Positions 52,774 to 62,303 of a stretch of DNA of 64,000 nt are shown piece by piece. Made by a program: the position numbers and the translations under genes. This stretch comes from Liolophura sinensis (lineage: Eukaryota; Mollusca; Polyplacophora; Chitonida; Chitonidae): positions 36,713,501 to 36,777,500 of the forward strand of contig NC_088303.1 in the NCBI RefSeq assembly GCF_032854445.1. Reading direction: 5' to 3'. The notes under the pieces are model-generated. The model was given only the letters and a program-made list of their open reading frames with translations, made no database searches and had not been told where the DNA came from. How positions within the stretch are numbered: position 1 is the first letter of the stretch; the number at the start of each line of letters is the position of its first letter.

Positions 52774-52989
52774 TGCAGCCTGAGTGATTTAAGGGCATCT
52801 GCCAGACATAAACACAGCTCCTGATCTATGAGGTCTCAGGTTCGAACCCAGCTCCGGCTAGCCTGGCTTGAATTCAACAGGCTTTTGTCAGGTACCTGTG
52901 CGAGTGGTTTTCAAACCCTTCACTTATAAACCTGCCGACCGCCATAAAGACAGTATTAGCCAAATAAAGAAGTAAGTACATAAGTAAAC
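52774..52989 (+). mobile_element. SINE family C (different tRNA-like head)
   Basis: The head reads GCCTGAGTGATTTAAGGGC, like a Leu/Ser tRNA A-box, and a perfect B-box GGTTCGAACCC follows at about 52848-52860. The body is unlike families A and B and the end is GAAGTAAGTACATAAGTAA. It is a single copy in the window, so the family call is tentative. Confidence 0.6.
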
Positions 52990-53139
52990 GTGAAAATTGA
53001 TATATAACCAACTTACAAAGCCTACAAAGCCTCCGTAGTCATCAACTAATTATATGTGTACTGCATGTATATAACATATACATAAAAATGTGCCAAATGT
53101 AGCAAATTGACCTTTGAACTACATTTGAAGGCGTGCAAG

Positions 53140-53340
53140 TCCAATGTTTTTCAACACAGCTCAAACATTTTCAGGACACGCACAATACTTAGGCCTATTT
53201 ACACAGTGATTTTCAGCTTTACAGCTTCAACAATTTTCTGTCATGTGACCTGAAAATATGTGGGAAATCGCATTTTTTCGGGATTTGATTGCAATTTGTG
53301 ACAAAAGCATACATTGCAGTAAACATGACCTGATTTGAAA
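53140..53340 (+). repeat. Dispersed repeat, second copy (see 10.94 kb)
   Basis: Shares the ordered words with the 10.94 kb copy in opposite orientation. Further on (53970-54000) a TTTCTGGAGAAGATTTTT phrase also recurs near 12270, so the family may extend through this whole AT-rich block. Confidence 0.5.
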
Positions 53341-54267
53341 TCAGGACTTCAAACTACATCGGGTAGCATGATTAGAATGTTCAAATTCAAATTTTTCCTA
53401 TTTACATGACATCACTTCCGCTGTAAATGTTAAAACCTAATTTGCAAACACACTACATTCTTTGTCTTTTCAAACAGCGTCCATGAAGGGCTTGTTATGT
53501 GTGCTAAATTTCAAGTCGACTGGACATCGGGCATGGGGTCTACCACATACCTAAGTTTAATGGATTTCTGTTGAACCTTAAAAGCTGTAGAAGTTTTCCA
53601 ATATTAAAAACGCGATTTTTTTTGGCATGTCCTACTTTCTGCTTGCTGACCTCATTTCCGGTTACGTGAAATTTGACTCCTTGTGTTAGGATGAAGTAAT
53701 AGGCCTTCAGGTTGGACTTCTAGCTTCATCAATTAAGGAGATATACTCACTTTCAGTTTTGCAAAAACTGCAATTTTGGCATCAGCATCCAAAACGGCAT
53801 CACATAGAACCATTTGCCAGACATCATCTGTTCAAGTGTAGAAATTATTAGCAAAAAACTAATTTTTTGGTCACCCAATAGCGAGTTTGAACAATTTTTA
53901 ATGGAGAAAGTTTTTGCTAACAATGTGAATGTGCCTAGGATTTGTGCAGTTTACAGTTCTGCTCAATCGCATCAGCCTTTCTGGAGAAGATTTTTGGGTT
54001 TCACATAAAATCCAATATGGCCTCTAAGTCACACGACCAAAAAGCACAACATCAGATTTATTCCTAAATCAGGCTGAAGTTTCAAGAATGTACAATTCGT
54101 CATTTTCTCAGAAAATGTATCACAAAACTGGTGAGAATAACAATAATAATCCTAAAGACTTTGATAGGGATTCAAGTCTGAATGGCTTGAACCCCAAATA
54201 AATGGTAAAAATTATATTTTACTACCAATTACAGTGTATATATAAATGGTTGTTAGACAGTAGATTC

Positions 54268-54500
54268 TCCATTCTAGTGTAATGAGATAAGATATAATAC
54301 ATGCAGTATTATCCCCAAACAAGACTCAGTTGTATTGTGATAAGGTAAGATGTAATAGTATCACCCCAAACCAGACTAGGTTCTACTGTGATAAGGTAAG
54401 ATGTAATAGTATTATCCCAAACCAGACTCAGTTCTATTGTGATAAGGTATGATGTAATAGTATTACCTAAATGAGACTTAACTGAATTGTGATACCTAGT
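54268..54500 (+). repeat. Tandem repeat, about 54 bp, four copies
   Basis: Copies of CCAGACTCAGTTCTATTGTG plus ATAAGGTAAGATGTAATAGT. Confidence 0.88.
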
Positions 54501-56305
54501 GCATGGAGTAAAGCATCGCCCATCAAAACGCATGTGATAAACCTTCTAACAGCTACAATCAACCGAGCAAGAGGTGGATTCCAACATGGGACATTACCAC
54601 AAGTACATGTACATACAACTACTAAATGTGCATGCCAATATTGATTTTAATTAGAAGTCTACTGCTATGTTTTGAAACAACCAGGTCGATTTTCTTGACA
54701 TTATGACAGATGCAGAATAATCAACAAAGTTAGTATGGGTTCAGTCTGCATGTATGAACATATTATACTTTTAATTCATATCATTTAAAAGACATTTTAT
54801 TGACTATATTAAAAAGAAATTAAAACAAACTGCAAACAACAATACAGATGTCGGACCACCATAAGTCTAACATACATGTGCTGACAATCGCCATGTATGT
54901 CAGAATACTTATAGATGAGAAATATTTCAGACGTTTTTCAGGTGTTTCCCAATTAATGAACAGAAGACGTGCTTAAAAACTTATCTCTCAATGTGCCACG
55001 GGCAGCATTGTCACAAGGAATTCCTCAAATAGGACCAGGCAGCTTGAAGTTTTCCACTATTTTTAAAAAACTTGTAACTTTTTTTTTTTGTTTAAAACTG
55101 GATGAAAGATTACAACAGCATGGTATATAAAAAGATCCAGTTGTTCTTTTGTGTGTGTGTGTGGGGGGGGGGGGGGGCACATTTGCAGATAATGCTTATC
55201 TTTCACTGCTATTGCTGAAAATTCTTTATATTGATATGAAGACTGATATGTGAGGATTTTATCAACCAGTGGTAATGTATTGCTGTACTTAGCAGCAGCC
55301 AGAATCACTGACTACTTTCATTATCCTGGCCAAATAAGACAGAGACCAGTCCACAAGGACTTATCTTAACGCATCATTTCATCCCTCTTGCTCACCTCTA
55401 CATTAATCTTCCCAGACCCTCTAATCTTTCACATTATAACATTTACTCACAATCACTTCCCAAAACTTTTTCCTCAGTTTGATTTATTGGATATTTATCA
55501 GGACTGATGCCTTGAGTTTGTTTGGGGCAGCTGCACCCCTCAGGCAAATATTCCGACAATCTGTCAGCTTCATTATTCCTCAGTCAGCTTAGCCTGTAGT
55601 CTCTCTAGATGTTGTCATAAATCAGGATTGTTTTTTTCTGCCACTCCCCGACCCTCTGCCCTTTCTTATCCAGCCCTTATCCCAGCGTCGGGGGCTGGAG
55701 GAGCCATAACTTCCAGACTCTACCATAATACTAAATCAGTGTCACTCACGCACAGGATAGATTGTGATTACAAGACGGACTTGTAACCTAGCCCCATTTG
55801 GTATCTGTCATGTTTCCCCATTGTTCACTTAAGTACGTTTGGCAGCTGTGCCCTCCACGCAATGTTATATGCAAATGTCTTTGAGAGGCAGTAGATAAAC
55901 CCTCCTCTGTCGGGCCTGTCACGGAATCCCACTCATTAACTATTATTTATGTGGCTGGAAAGTGACAACTATGAAAAATAAATGACGTTATTTGTGATCG
56001 CCTTTGACTGATAAGACTGGCCATCAATCACTGTGCAATTAGCTTCTCTCATTACACAACCTAATGAATTCCATCTATTCAGGTTGGGTGTGACATCTGC
56101 CTGGGCCCAGTCTGCCTAGCTCTAGTTCGCCATGCTAGCCTACCATTATTACTGCATGCACGCTTCTTGTATACCTCGCTTTATCATCTCAACTATTTCA
56201 TCACATGCAAGGGCTTTGCCAATAAATCCTGAGAGATGTCAGTTACAGACCAGACGTCTTTGTTTGCACTGCTGAACAAACATATTAACAATAAATGTTA
56301 GCTTT
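54501..56305. other. Intron DNA leading into the tsh-proximal island
   Basis: From about 55350 to 56250 common repeats vanish and TAAT- and TCAATCA-type words are dense (for example CCATCAATCACTGTGCAATTAGC near 56000, given here in part). This is the longest island next to a tsh exon. Confidence 0.5.
55150..55179 (+). repeat. GT and poly-G tract
   Basis: (GT)6 followed by a run of about 15 G. Such runs are prone to length error in assemblies. Confidence 0.9.
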
Positions 56306-56394
56306 TGATTGATGGCTCCCCAGATTGATTGTATGGGCGCCACAAAGGCGTTCTGACAGGTGATTGACAGGCGGCTTTGAGGAGGCTGATTGAT
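56306..56394. promoter_or_regulatory. Cluster of PBX/Exd and Meis/Hth-type sites in tsh intron 1
   Basis: TGATTGAT at 56306-56313, GATTGATTG at 56323-56331, CTGACAG at 56353-56359, the exact PBX-MEIS/PREP composite TGATTGACAG at 56361-56370, and TGATTGAT at 56387-56394. The cluster lies about 340-420 bases into the intron. Homothorax/Exd and Teashirt are known to be linked in regulatory circuits in Drosophila; that this cluster is an enhancer is inference. Confidence 0.6.
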
Positions 56395-56729
56395 GTGGGT
56401 CGAGCAAACAGCAGATGTGGGGATACGGGGGGAAAAAGTCGCCTGCACCAGCCAGCCACTTGGCCTCCATACGACCACATAGCTAAAACACATACATCTG
56501 TAAACTGATGGTCAAAATGCACTAGTACCACACTGACTGATCCGTAAACAAGAAGAGGGGACGTAAGAAATCTGGCATAAACAACCCAGAACGACGAGAA
56601 CGGATAATAATGTATGAGCGCGTGATGAGAACTGTAGTAGAGCACCGAGGAGTGCTAAATATGCCAAGAGCATTCCTTAACGACGATGACAGCCTGAAAA
56701 CAGTGAACAAACACTGCTGATTCACTTAC

Positions 56730-56769
56730 CATCGAGTCGCTGCGGACATATCTGCTTTCTTCTTGGCAT
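56730..56769 (-). CDS. tsh: Teashirt homologue, first coding exon (13 codons plus one base)
   Basis: The minus strand reads MPRRKQICPQRLD and then one base, G, before a consensus donor GTAAGT (bases 56729-56724). MPRRKQ is the conserved N-terminus of vertebrate TSHZ proteins, where a very short first coding exon is likewise followed by a long intron and one huge exon. The split codon G|CT (Ala) joins this exon to the exon at 1278 in frame. The ATG has A at -3. The frame stays open upstream for about 60 codons but I see no in-frame ATG there, so this Met is the start. An extra exon in the intron cannot be excluded, but the phase match makes direct splicing the simplest reading. Confidence 0.92.
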
Positions 56770-57060
56770 TGTCAGTGCCGCCAAGTCGGTGTTCGCTGCC
56801 TGCAAGCGATAACAGGCTCGTTTAAAAGGACCGCAAGTGCGAGTTGTTGGCAGGCGTTGAGCGAGAACGATATGACCTCGCCGGACGCTGACCCGGAAGT
56901 ACTTTCTTTTGGCTCTGGCAGTCTGGGAAGCGTCACCTGCCGATAGCAAAGATCGGGTCAGCTAGCTTGCATTATATTCACCAAACTGTCGATGATTTGC
57001 CATGACAGCTTGAAAGAGCCGATACGGGCGGATCCAAAGAGTGTAGACTGATTTATCGGT
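56770..57060 (-). promoter_or_regulatory. Probable tsh 5' UTR and promoter region
   Basis: Directly upstream of the tsh start the sequence becomes clearly richer in G, C and CpG than the surrounding AT-rich DNA and has no repeats. It contains an ETS-type CCGGAAGT word at 56893-56900, common in CpG-rich, TATA-poor promoters, and on the minus strand a weak TATA-like CTTTTAAA near 56821-56830. A Meis-type TGACAG lies near 57003. The transcription start cannot be placed from sequence alone. Confidence 0.55.
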
Positions 57061-57910
57061 GTGTGCCGAGAAGGTAGCTATGCCCACAACGACTGTCAAG
57101 TAGTTTCGTTTTGGCCACTTCCTCGTAAGCTAACAACAACAACACTTCACGCAGAAGTCAAAAGCTAGTCTGTGTGCAATGGTGTAGTATCCACTTTTTA
57201 CATGGTTTAAGCTCAGTGTCATATATGGGCGAATTTTTAATAATGCTGCGCGAAAAGGTGACTGCAGCGAAGTGTCATTTGCTTGAATACAATGAATTAG
57301 GCCTAGGCAAACACTTATCACCACCGACAGGGGTATTTACGAGGTGTTCCTAAACCTTTTCTTTCAGTGCAAAAGGACACACTTCACTAAATAAAATAAA
57401 CTGATAAGGTGACACATATACCTGTCAAACTATTCCATATCTGGTATCAGTTTACCTGATGACTGATAAGTGTAGAATGTACAAGTAGACCTAAATATAT
57501 TTCACATATACTTGAAATGTAGATATAATTGATCACATTTGCGACTGTTCGTCTTGTAAGGATGGAAGACCCAAAACAGTATAAAGTGGTGAAGCCAAAC
57601 ACTCCATTCAGTATGATGGTGTAGTTCATGAACGGCCAAAGGTTACACGTAGGAAAAATACCAGGAAAAAACACAGCAGTTATGTGAACAGAATACACAA
57701 GACTCAACATATAAAGTAACAACAACAGAGTGACATTGCTTTGTGTTGTGATGTCATCGCTTTACATGAATAATGCCATGCACAGCCATATCGTGTTGTA
57801 TAATGGTAACATCAGTTTGAAGTGGGGTATCACTCTGTTGTCACAATTAAATAATTTGAGAACCACTTATTGGGACCAACTCCTTCATATGGAAGGCGAA
57901 AACTGCCAAA
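57061..57910. other. Region upstream of tsh
   Basis: AT content rises away from the promoter. No repeat or gene recognised. Confidence 0.55.
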
Positions 57911-58052
57911 AATACATCTCCCAAATGAATAAGGATCTCTGAAACCTAGTAATCACCTCCCAGATCAAATGAACATCTCTCAAACGAAACAAACATCTAC
58001 AAAACCAAACAAGCATCTCCCAAACCAAATAAGCATCTCCTGAACAAGGTTA
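57911..58052 (-). repeat. Tandem 20 bp repeat, left arm of an inverted pair
   Basis: Copies of CATCTCCCAAACCAAACAAG, the reverse complement of the unit in the array at 58313-58570. Confidence 0.8.
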
Positions 58053-58312
58053 ACTGGAAATTCATTTTACACAGAACATTTTGGACTTAATGACAACCCT
58101 AGAGACTGGACATAGAAGCATGCCTCGTATTATTTTTAAACTGGCGACTCATTCACCAAGCACATGGACAGCTTCTTGAAGAAGACTGGCCATCTGGTTA
58201 ATATTGTCAGCCATTCCCCAGTACTGTTTATTATCTCCCCTGTTTTAATTTCAAAAAATCCCCCTCTGTTTATTGGCAAAAGTTGCTTCCTTTATTTAGC
58301 TTTGTCGGGAAA

Positions 58313-58570
58313 ACGCTTATTCGGTGTGGGAGAATGCTTATTTGGTGTGGGAGATGCTTATCTGGTGGACCTTTCTTTTGTGTTGTGTATGCTTGTTTGG
58401 TTTTGGGAGATGCCTATTCATTTTGGGAGATGCTTAATTGTTGGTTTGGAGGTGCTTGTTTCGATTGGGAGATGCCAGTTTGATTTTGGAGATGTTTATT
58501 TGGTTTGGTGGATGCTGATTCAGTTTGGGAGATGTTTGTTTGGTTTCTGAGATGTTTATTTCATCTGGTA
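58313..58570 (+). repeat. Tandem 20 bp repeat, right arm of an inverted pair
   Basis: Imperfect copies of CTTGTTTGGTTTGGGAGATG, inverted relative to the array at 57911-58052 with about 260 bp between. Any open frame here comes from the repeat. Confidence 0.8.
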
Positions 58571-59470
58571 GAAGTATTTTTGGCGGTGTTTGCCTTCCAT
58601 ACCTTCAATAAGTTCACTGTTACTTCAATAATCTGTGACTTGGGGCCTACCATATAACATAGCCCTGAAGATTCATTTATTGTCAACCACCAATGCAGTT
58701 CAGCTTGCTTCAAATGGTCATTATCGTGGTCTTTCATTTGGAAGTAGCTTCTGATTTCGTGTAGCATTTAACTTCTGGTATTGGGATGACACTGGCAGAG
58801 TTGAACTAGCTGTATTCATTCTGTTATATATCGCAAAAATATTCACAGGCTTTTGTCAATCAGTTGATCAATCAACGGCTATATCTCCCAAATTACCTCT
58901 AGCCAGCAAGGAAATACTATAAGAATATCTCAGTCAGGGTAGATATCTTATCCAACAAGCAATGCTTGACGATTCAGGTTACAACACAGATAGTGATCAA
59001 ACAAAACAGAAAATTCAGTAATATATATGTGCAAAATACTTGTCGAAATATTTTTTTAAAAATCGTGTTGTTCGAATGTGGAAAAATTGAAGACGTTTCT
59101 GAAAATTTACATATCATATTCTTGCATCTCCCATAATAAATGAAAGAAGTATGATTGTGTTAATTAATACACATTTGCACAGTTTAAAGTTTACATGCTT
59201 ACTAAAACAGAGTATATATTCAGAGCCTTTTTTTTTTTTTAGCATTGTCCTGGTAGGGTTATAAAAATAATGGTTGAACAATTTGCAGAGATACATCGTT
59301 GAATATACATGTGGATAAACTGAATTATAACTACAAATTCACAGGAAAGTTACACTTGACTGGCACTCAAAAATAAAACGTAGCAAAATTATTTGAAAGA
59401 AAACAAAAGAATAAAAAAAATAAATGAACAGTTCGAAACGGAAAGGAAATGATTACATAGCCCACAGGGC
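58571..59470. other. Intergenic DNA, nothing recognised
   Basis: AT-rich; TTTTGTCAATCAGTTGATCA near 58853 is PBX/Meis-like. Confidence 0.55.
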
Positions 59471-60186
59471 CCACTTGCACAAAGAGATCGTAGCTACAAT
59501 CAGTTGCAAGCCCTGCTTACAATGGACTGGAAAAATAAGTCACTCCGCTTACAAAGTGGATATGTAAGATGATTGTAACTTTTCACAGTTGTAATTACAG
59601 TTGTACGCCAAATTTCACTCATACATAATAGTGGTCTGTGTAAATAATAAAATATAGATATATATCAATAACCTTTTCATGCCTTCATCTTCAAAGGAGT
59701 TGTTCCTCTCCGGCCTTAAGTGGGAAAGTCTGTTAGCAACCTGCGGATGGTCGTGGGTTTCCCCCGGGCTTTGCCCGGTTTCTTTCCACCTTAATGTTGT
59801 CCGCCGTCCTATAAGTGGAATATTCTTGAGTACTGTGTAAAACACCAATGAAATAAATAAACAAATAAATCAAAGGAGTTGTACATCATAATGATTCAGC
59901 AGCTAACAACAACAGCATGTGAAAAGATTCTCACAACATCTTCCTGAGACAATTAAATTGCACATATGTGCAAACGACATCGAAAATTACTAACAGTCTA
60001 CCTAGGGACAATATTTAAACTTAACGTTATTTTTTAGGCCAATTGTAGTTTTAAATTTTGATTGTTAGTTATGACTGTCATAGCTTACAACCCCTTCATG
60101 CAAGAGGTTGTCGATTGTAAGTGATGGCTATTATCGTGATTGCGATTTACAAGCAATTTAGGCTTACGATCTGTTTGTGCAAGCGG
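59471..60186. mobile_element. MITE-like element with inverted ends, interrupted by a SINE
   Basis: The left end CCACTTGCACAAAGAGATCG (59471) matches the reverse complement of the right end, CCGCTTGCACAAACAGATCG, at 60167-60186. Further inside, short words such as CTTACAATCGACAACC recur in both senses. No coding sequence is seen, which fits a non-autonomous DNA element. Removing the nested SINE leaves about 540 bp. Confidence 0.65.
59704..59869 (+). mobile_element. SINE family A, 5'-truncated, nested in a MITE-like element
   Basis: It starts TCCTCTCCGGCC and ends in an AAAT/AAAC tail. TCAAAGGAGTTGT flanks it at 59691-59703 and 59870-59882. It lies inside the inverted-repeat element at 59471-60186, so it is the younger of the two. 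Confidence 0.92.
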
Positions 60187-61104
60187 TTTAGCATAGGCTG
60201 TACATACATGATGTATTTGTTAATACATGTGTCAGCAAAAAGTCTTAAGTAAAATGTATTCAGAACAGTCATGAAAAAGCAATGTTTTTATCCCTGGCTT
60301 TGCAAGAGCAAAAAATTTTGTGTTATTCTTATGTAACAATGTATTCAGGCTGTTGATTTCTTTCTTTCCTTCGGTATTCTTTGGTGGAAACATTAGTAAT
60401 TTTGTCCTTCAACTGACACTATAATTTAGAGGATTTTAAGTAAGGCCTCTGAAAGAACGTCATTACTCTGTAATTTGATAATGTAGGAAAATATCATGGA
60501 GAAATGTTGCCTGGTTATCAAAAATTGGATTTCTATTAAAACAGTTGGATAGGAATTTTTTGAATTACCCCTGTCTCACTGTCCATGGGTTGACAGTAAA
60601 TAGTCATCATATTCTGATGTTGAAATAACGGAGTGTCCACCTGCACCACACCTAATTTTTCAGAGTGACAGGTGGAAACAAGAAAAGCTACCTGTTGCAG
60701 GTGAAAGACTATGTTCTGGCACTCATTTTTTGACATATTTTTGCGCCAATGCTCAGCATATCAGAACAATGTTTAGAAATTTAAATTTTTTAGCCCGCCA
60801 TGTTGCTGGTGTTCTCTGAATGCATTGTTGTCTGCAGTGTTGTATTTGATTTAAGGAGAGTGACGTTTATCCATCTGTCCAGATACACATACAGTTCTTA
60901 CAGGTGTAGAAATGATTGGATGGGTAAAAAAATAATATTAACTGTTTCATTTGAGACAGTTAAAAAAGATTTTTATATTTTAACCCTGTCGTAAAGTAAA
61001 AAAAAAAAATGTATGGTGATAAGTAATGATCTAATAAATAAAATGTCCATTAATCAGAGTTTCACTTTTCTATTTCTATTTTCACTCTTAACCCATGATT
61101 ACAG
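60187..61104. other. DNA upstream of the zinc-finger gene's first visible exon
   Basis: AT-rich. It ends in the acceptor before 61105, so it is at least partly intron; the 5' exon and promoter are not recognisable. Confidence 0.5.
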
Positions 61105-61297
61105 ATGGACGAAGATGTCCAGAAGTCCCTACTAGATGTTCATTTCTGTCTGGGTTGTCATGGCACCATATTTGGTTTGGATGCATATGTGGAACATCGA
61201 AAGACACAGTGCCCCGCTAAGACTTCATCTACTCCTACCAAAGACTCTTCATCCCTTCTCCAACCTCCTGCTCCAAATGGGAACATTACAACACTGG
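61105..61297 (+). CDS. Multi-C2H2 zinc-finger protein, first visible coding exon
   Basis: An acceptor (ATTACAG) at 61098-61104 is followed at once by ATG and 64 codons plus one base, then a donor GTATGT at 61298. The peptide starts MDEDVQKSLLD and holds one finger, C-x2-C-x12-H-x4-C, around residues 15-36. An N-terminal finger of this C2HC form is also found in vertebrate ZFP64. The exon ends in phase 1 and the next exon supplies the other two bases of a Gly codon, so the junction is in frame. A 5' untranslated exon must lie upstream; if the previous exon is coding, this Met need not be the initiator. Confidence 0.75.
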
Positions 61298-62303
61298 GTA
61301 TGTAACCTGCCTTTTCACTGTACAAATGTTTGAAAGCTGTTCTTTGAATCCCTAAAAAAATAAAAAGAATAGTTTATCTGCCTACTGGTATTACTTTTTT
61401 GTACAATGTTAAATTGTGCCCGTTTCCAATATCAATGCAGGCTTTAAGTCATTGTCCAAAAAAACCTAGAATCTGTACGTCCGATATACCCTGGATTCAT
61501 TCCCCAACATTTTCTAAGACAGAAAACTGATAAAACCTTAAAAGAAATCACAGGATAAGCTTTTTGTCTCTCTAGCTAGTTTACCAGATTTGTAGAGTGT
61601 AAGAATTTACCTTGGTGTATGCCAATTTATCTGGTATACACTGTATGTGTAGAAAGCTTTCCACATCTGTAGTAGTACTAGGAGCCTATGACACTGGCCC
61701 ATGCATGTACCTCTCTATACTGTGACGGAATGTTAAACCATCCATGCAGACAGTGACTGTTGTCAGCTGAGTATTTGTTCAGCCAATCAGAGGGCTGCAG
61801 TGGTCTCCCTTAATACACTGATAGCCAGTCATGGAAGGCGATTTACATATCAAAGACCACTCCAGTCCAGCCAGTTGGTACTCGGTCACCCCACAATGGA
61901 TTTTTTTTTTTACAACCATAGCTTAACATTTGCTCAGCCATTCACAGCATCGGAATAGTTCACGGATTGCCACATGCAGTTCACAATTTGCATATCAAAG
62001 ACCACTGCCTCAATTTTGTGCTCGAACTCACCACAATAGGGTCTTTACCACCACAACACTTTACAACTTTTATCTTTATTCTGATTCCATTGTCTAGTGG
62101 ACTGCTATAACAGGTGAGCTGGTAGGATTCTCTGAATGCTTGTTCTCTGTTTAATGTTATGTATAATTATGCATAATTTATCTTCAGTTTGATGTATATA
62201 GTTAAAGGGTAATCAGTCAAACCATTTGCATTTGCAACTTGAATAAAACATATAATTTTTTGAGTGAAAAAAAAATAGCTTTTTTTTGGTACATTTTTTA
62301 CAG
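61298..62303 (+). other. Intron of the zinc-finger gene, with a direct duplication
   Basis: Donor GTATGT and acceptor TTTTTTACAG bound 1,006 bp without coding signal. Inside, two imperfect direct copies about 145 bp apart share the word CATATCAAAGACCACT (61846 and 61991) and lie within about 61765-62060. Confidence 0.7.

Larger units (their letters stand above)
1279..56729 (-). other. tsh: Intron 1 of the teashirt homologue, 55,451 bp
   Basis: Bounded by donor GTAAGT at the 56.7 kb end and a polypyrimidine-CAG acceptor at the 1.28 kb end, both on the minus strand, with matching phase. I recognise no host coding exon inside. It holds SINEs, a Tc1-like relic, MITE-like elements, minisatellites and repeat-poor islands that could be enhancers, all listed separately. 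Teashirt loci in other animals are known for long intronic and flanking regulatory DNA. Confidence 0.85.

Noticed and set aside
56770-56949. N-terminal extension of tsh in the open frame upstream of MPRRKQ
   Set aside because: No in-frame ATG is seen, and MPRRKQ is the conserved start of the family.
58164-58550. A 128-codon plus-strand frame rich in Phe, Gly and Trp
   Set aside because: It overlaps the 20 bp inverted array and its residues come from the repeat.
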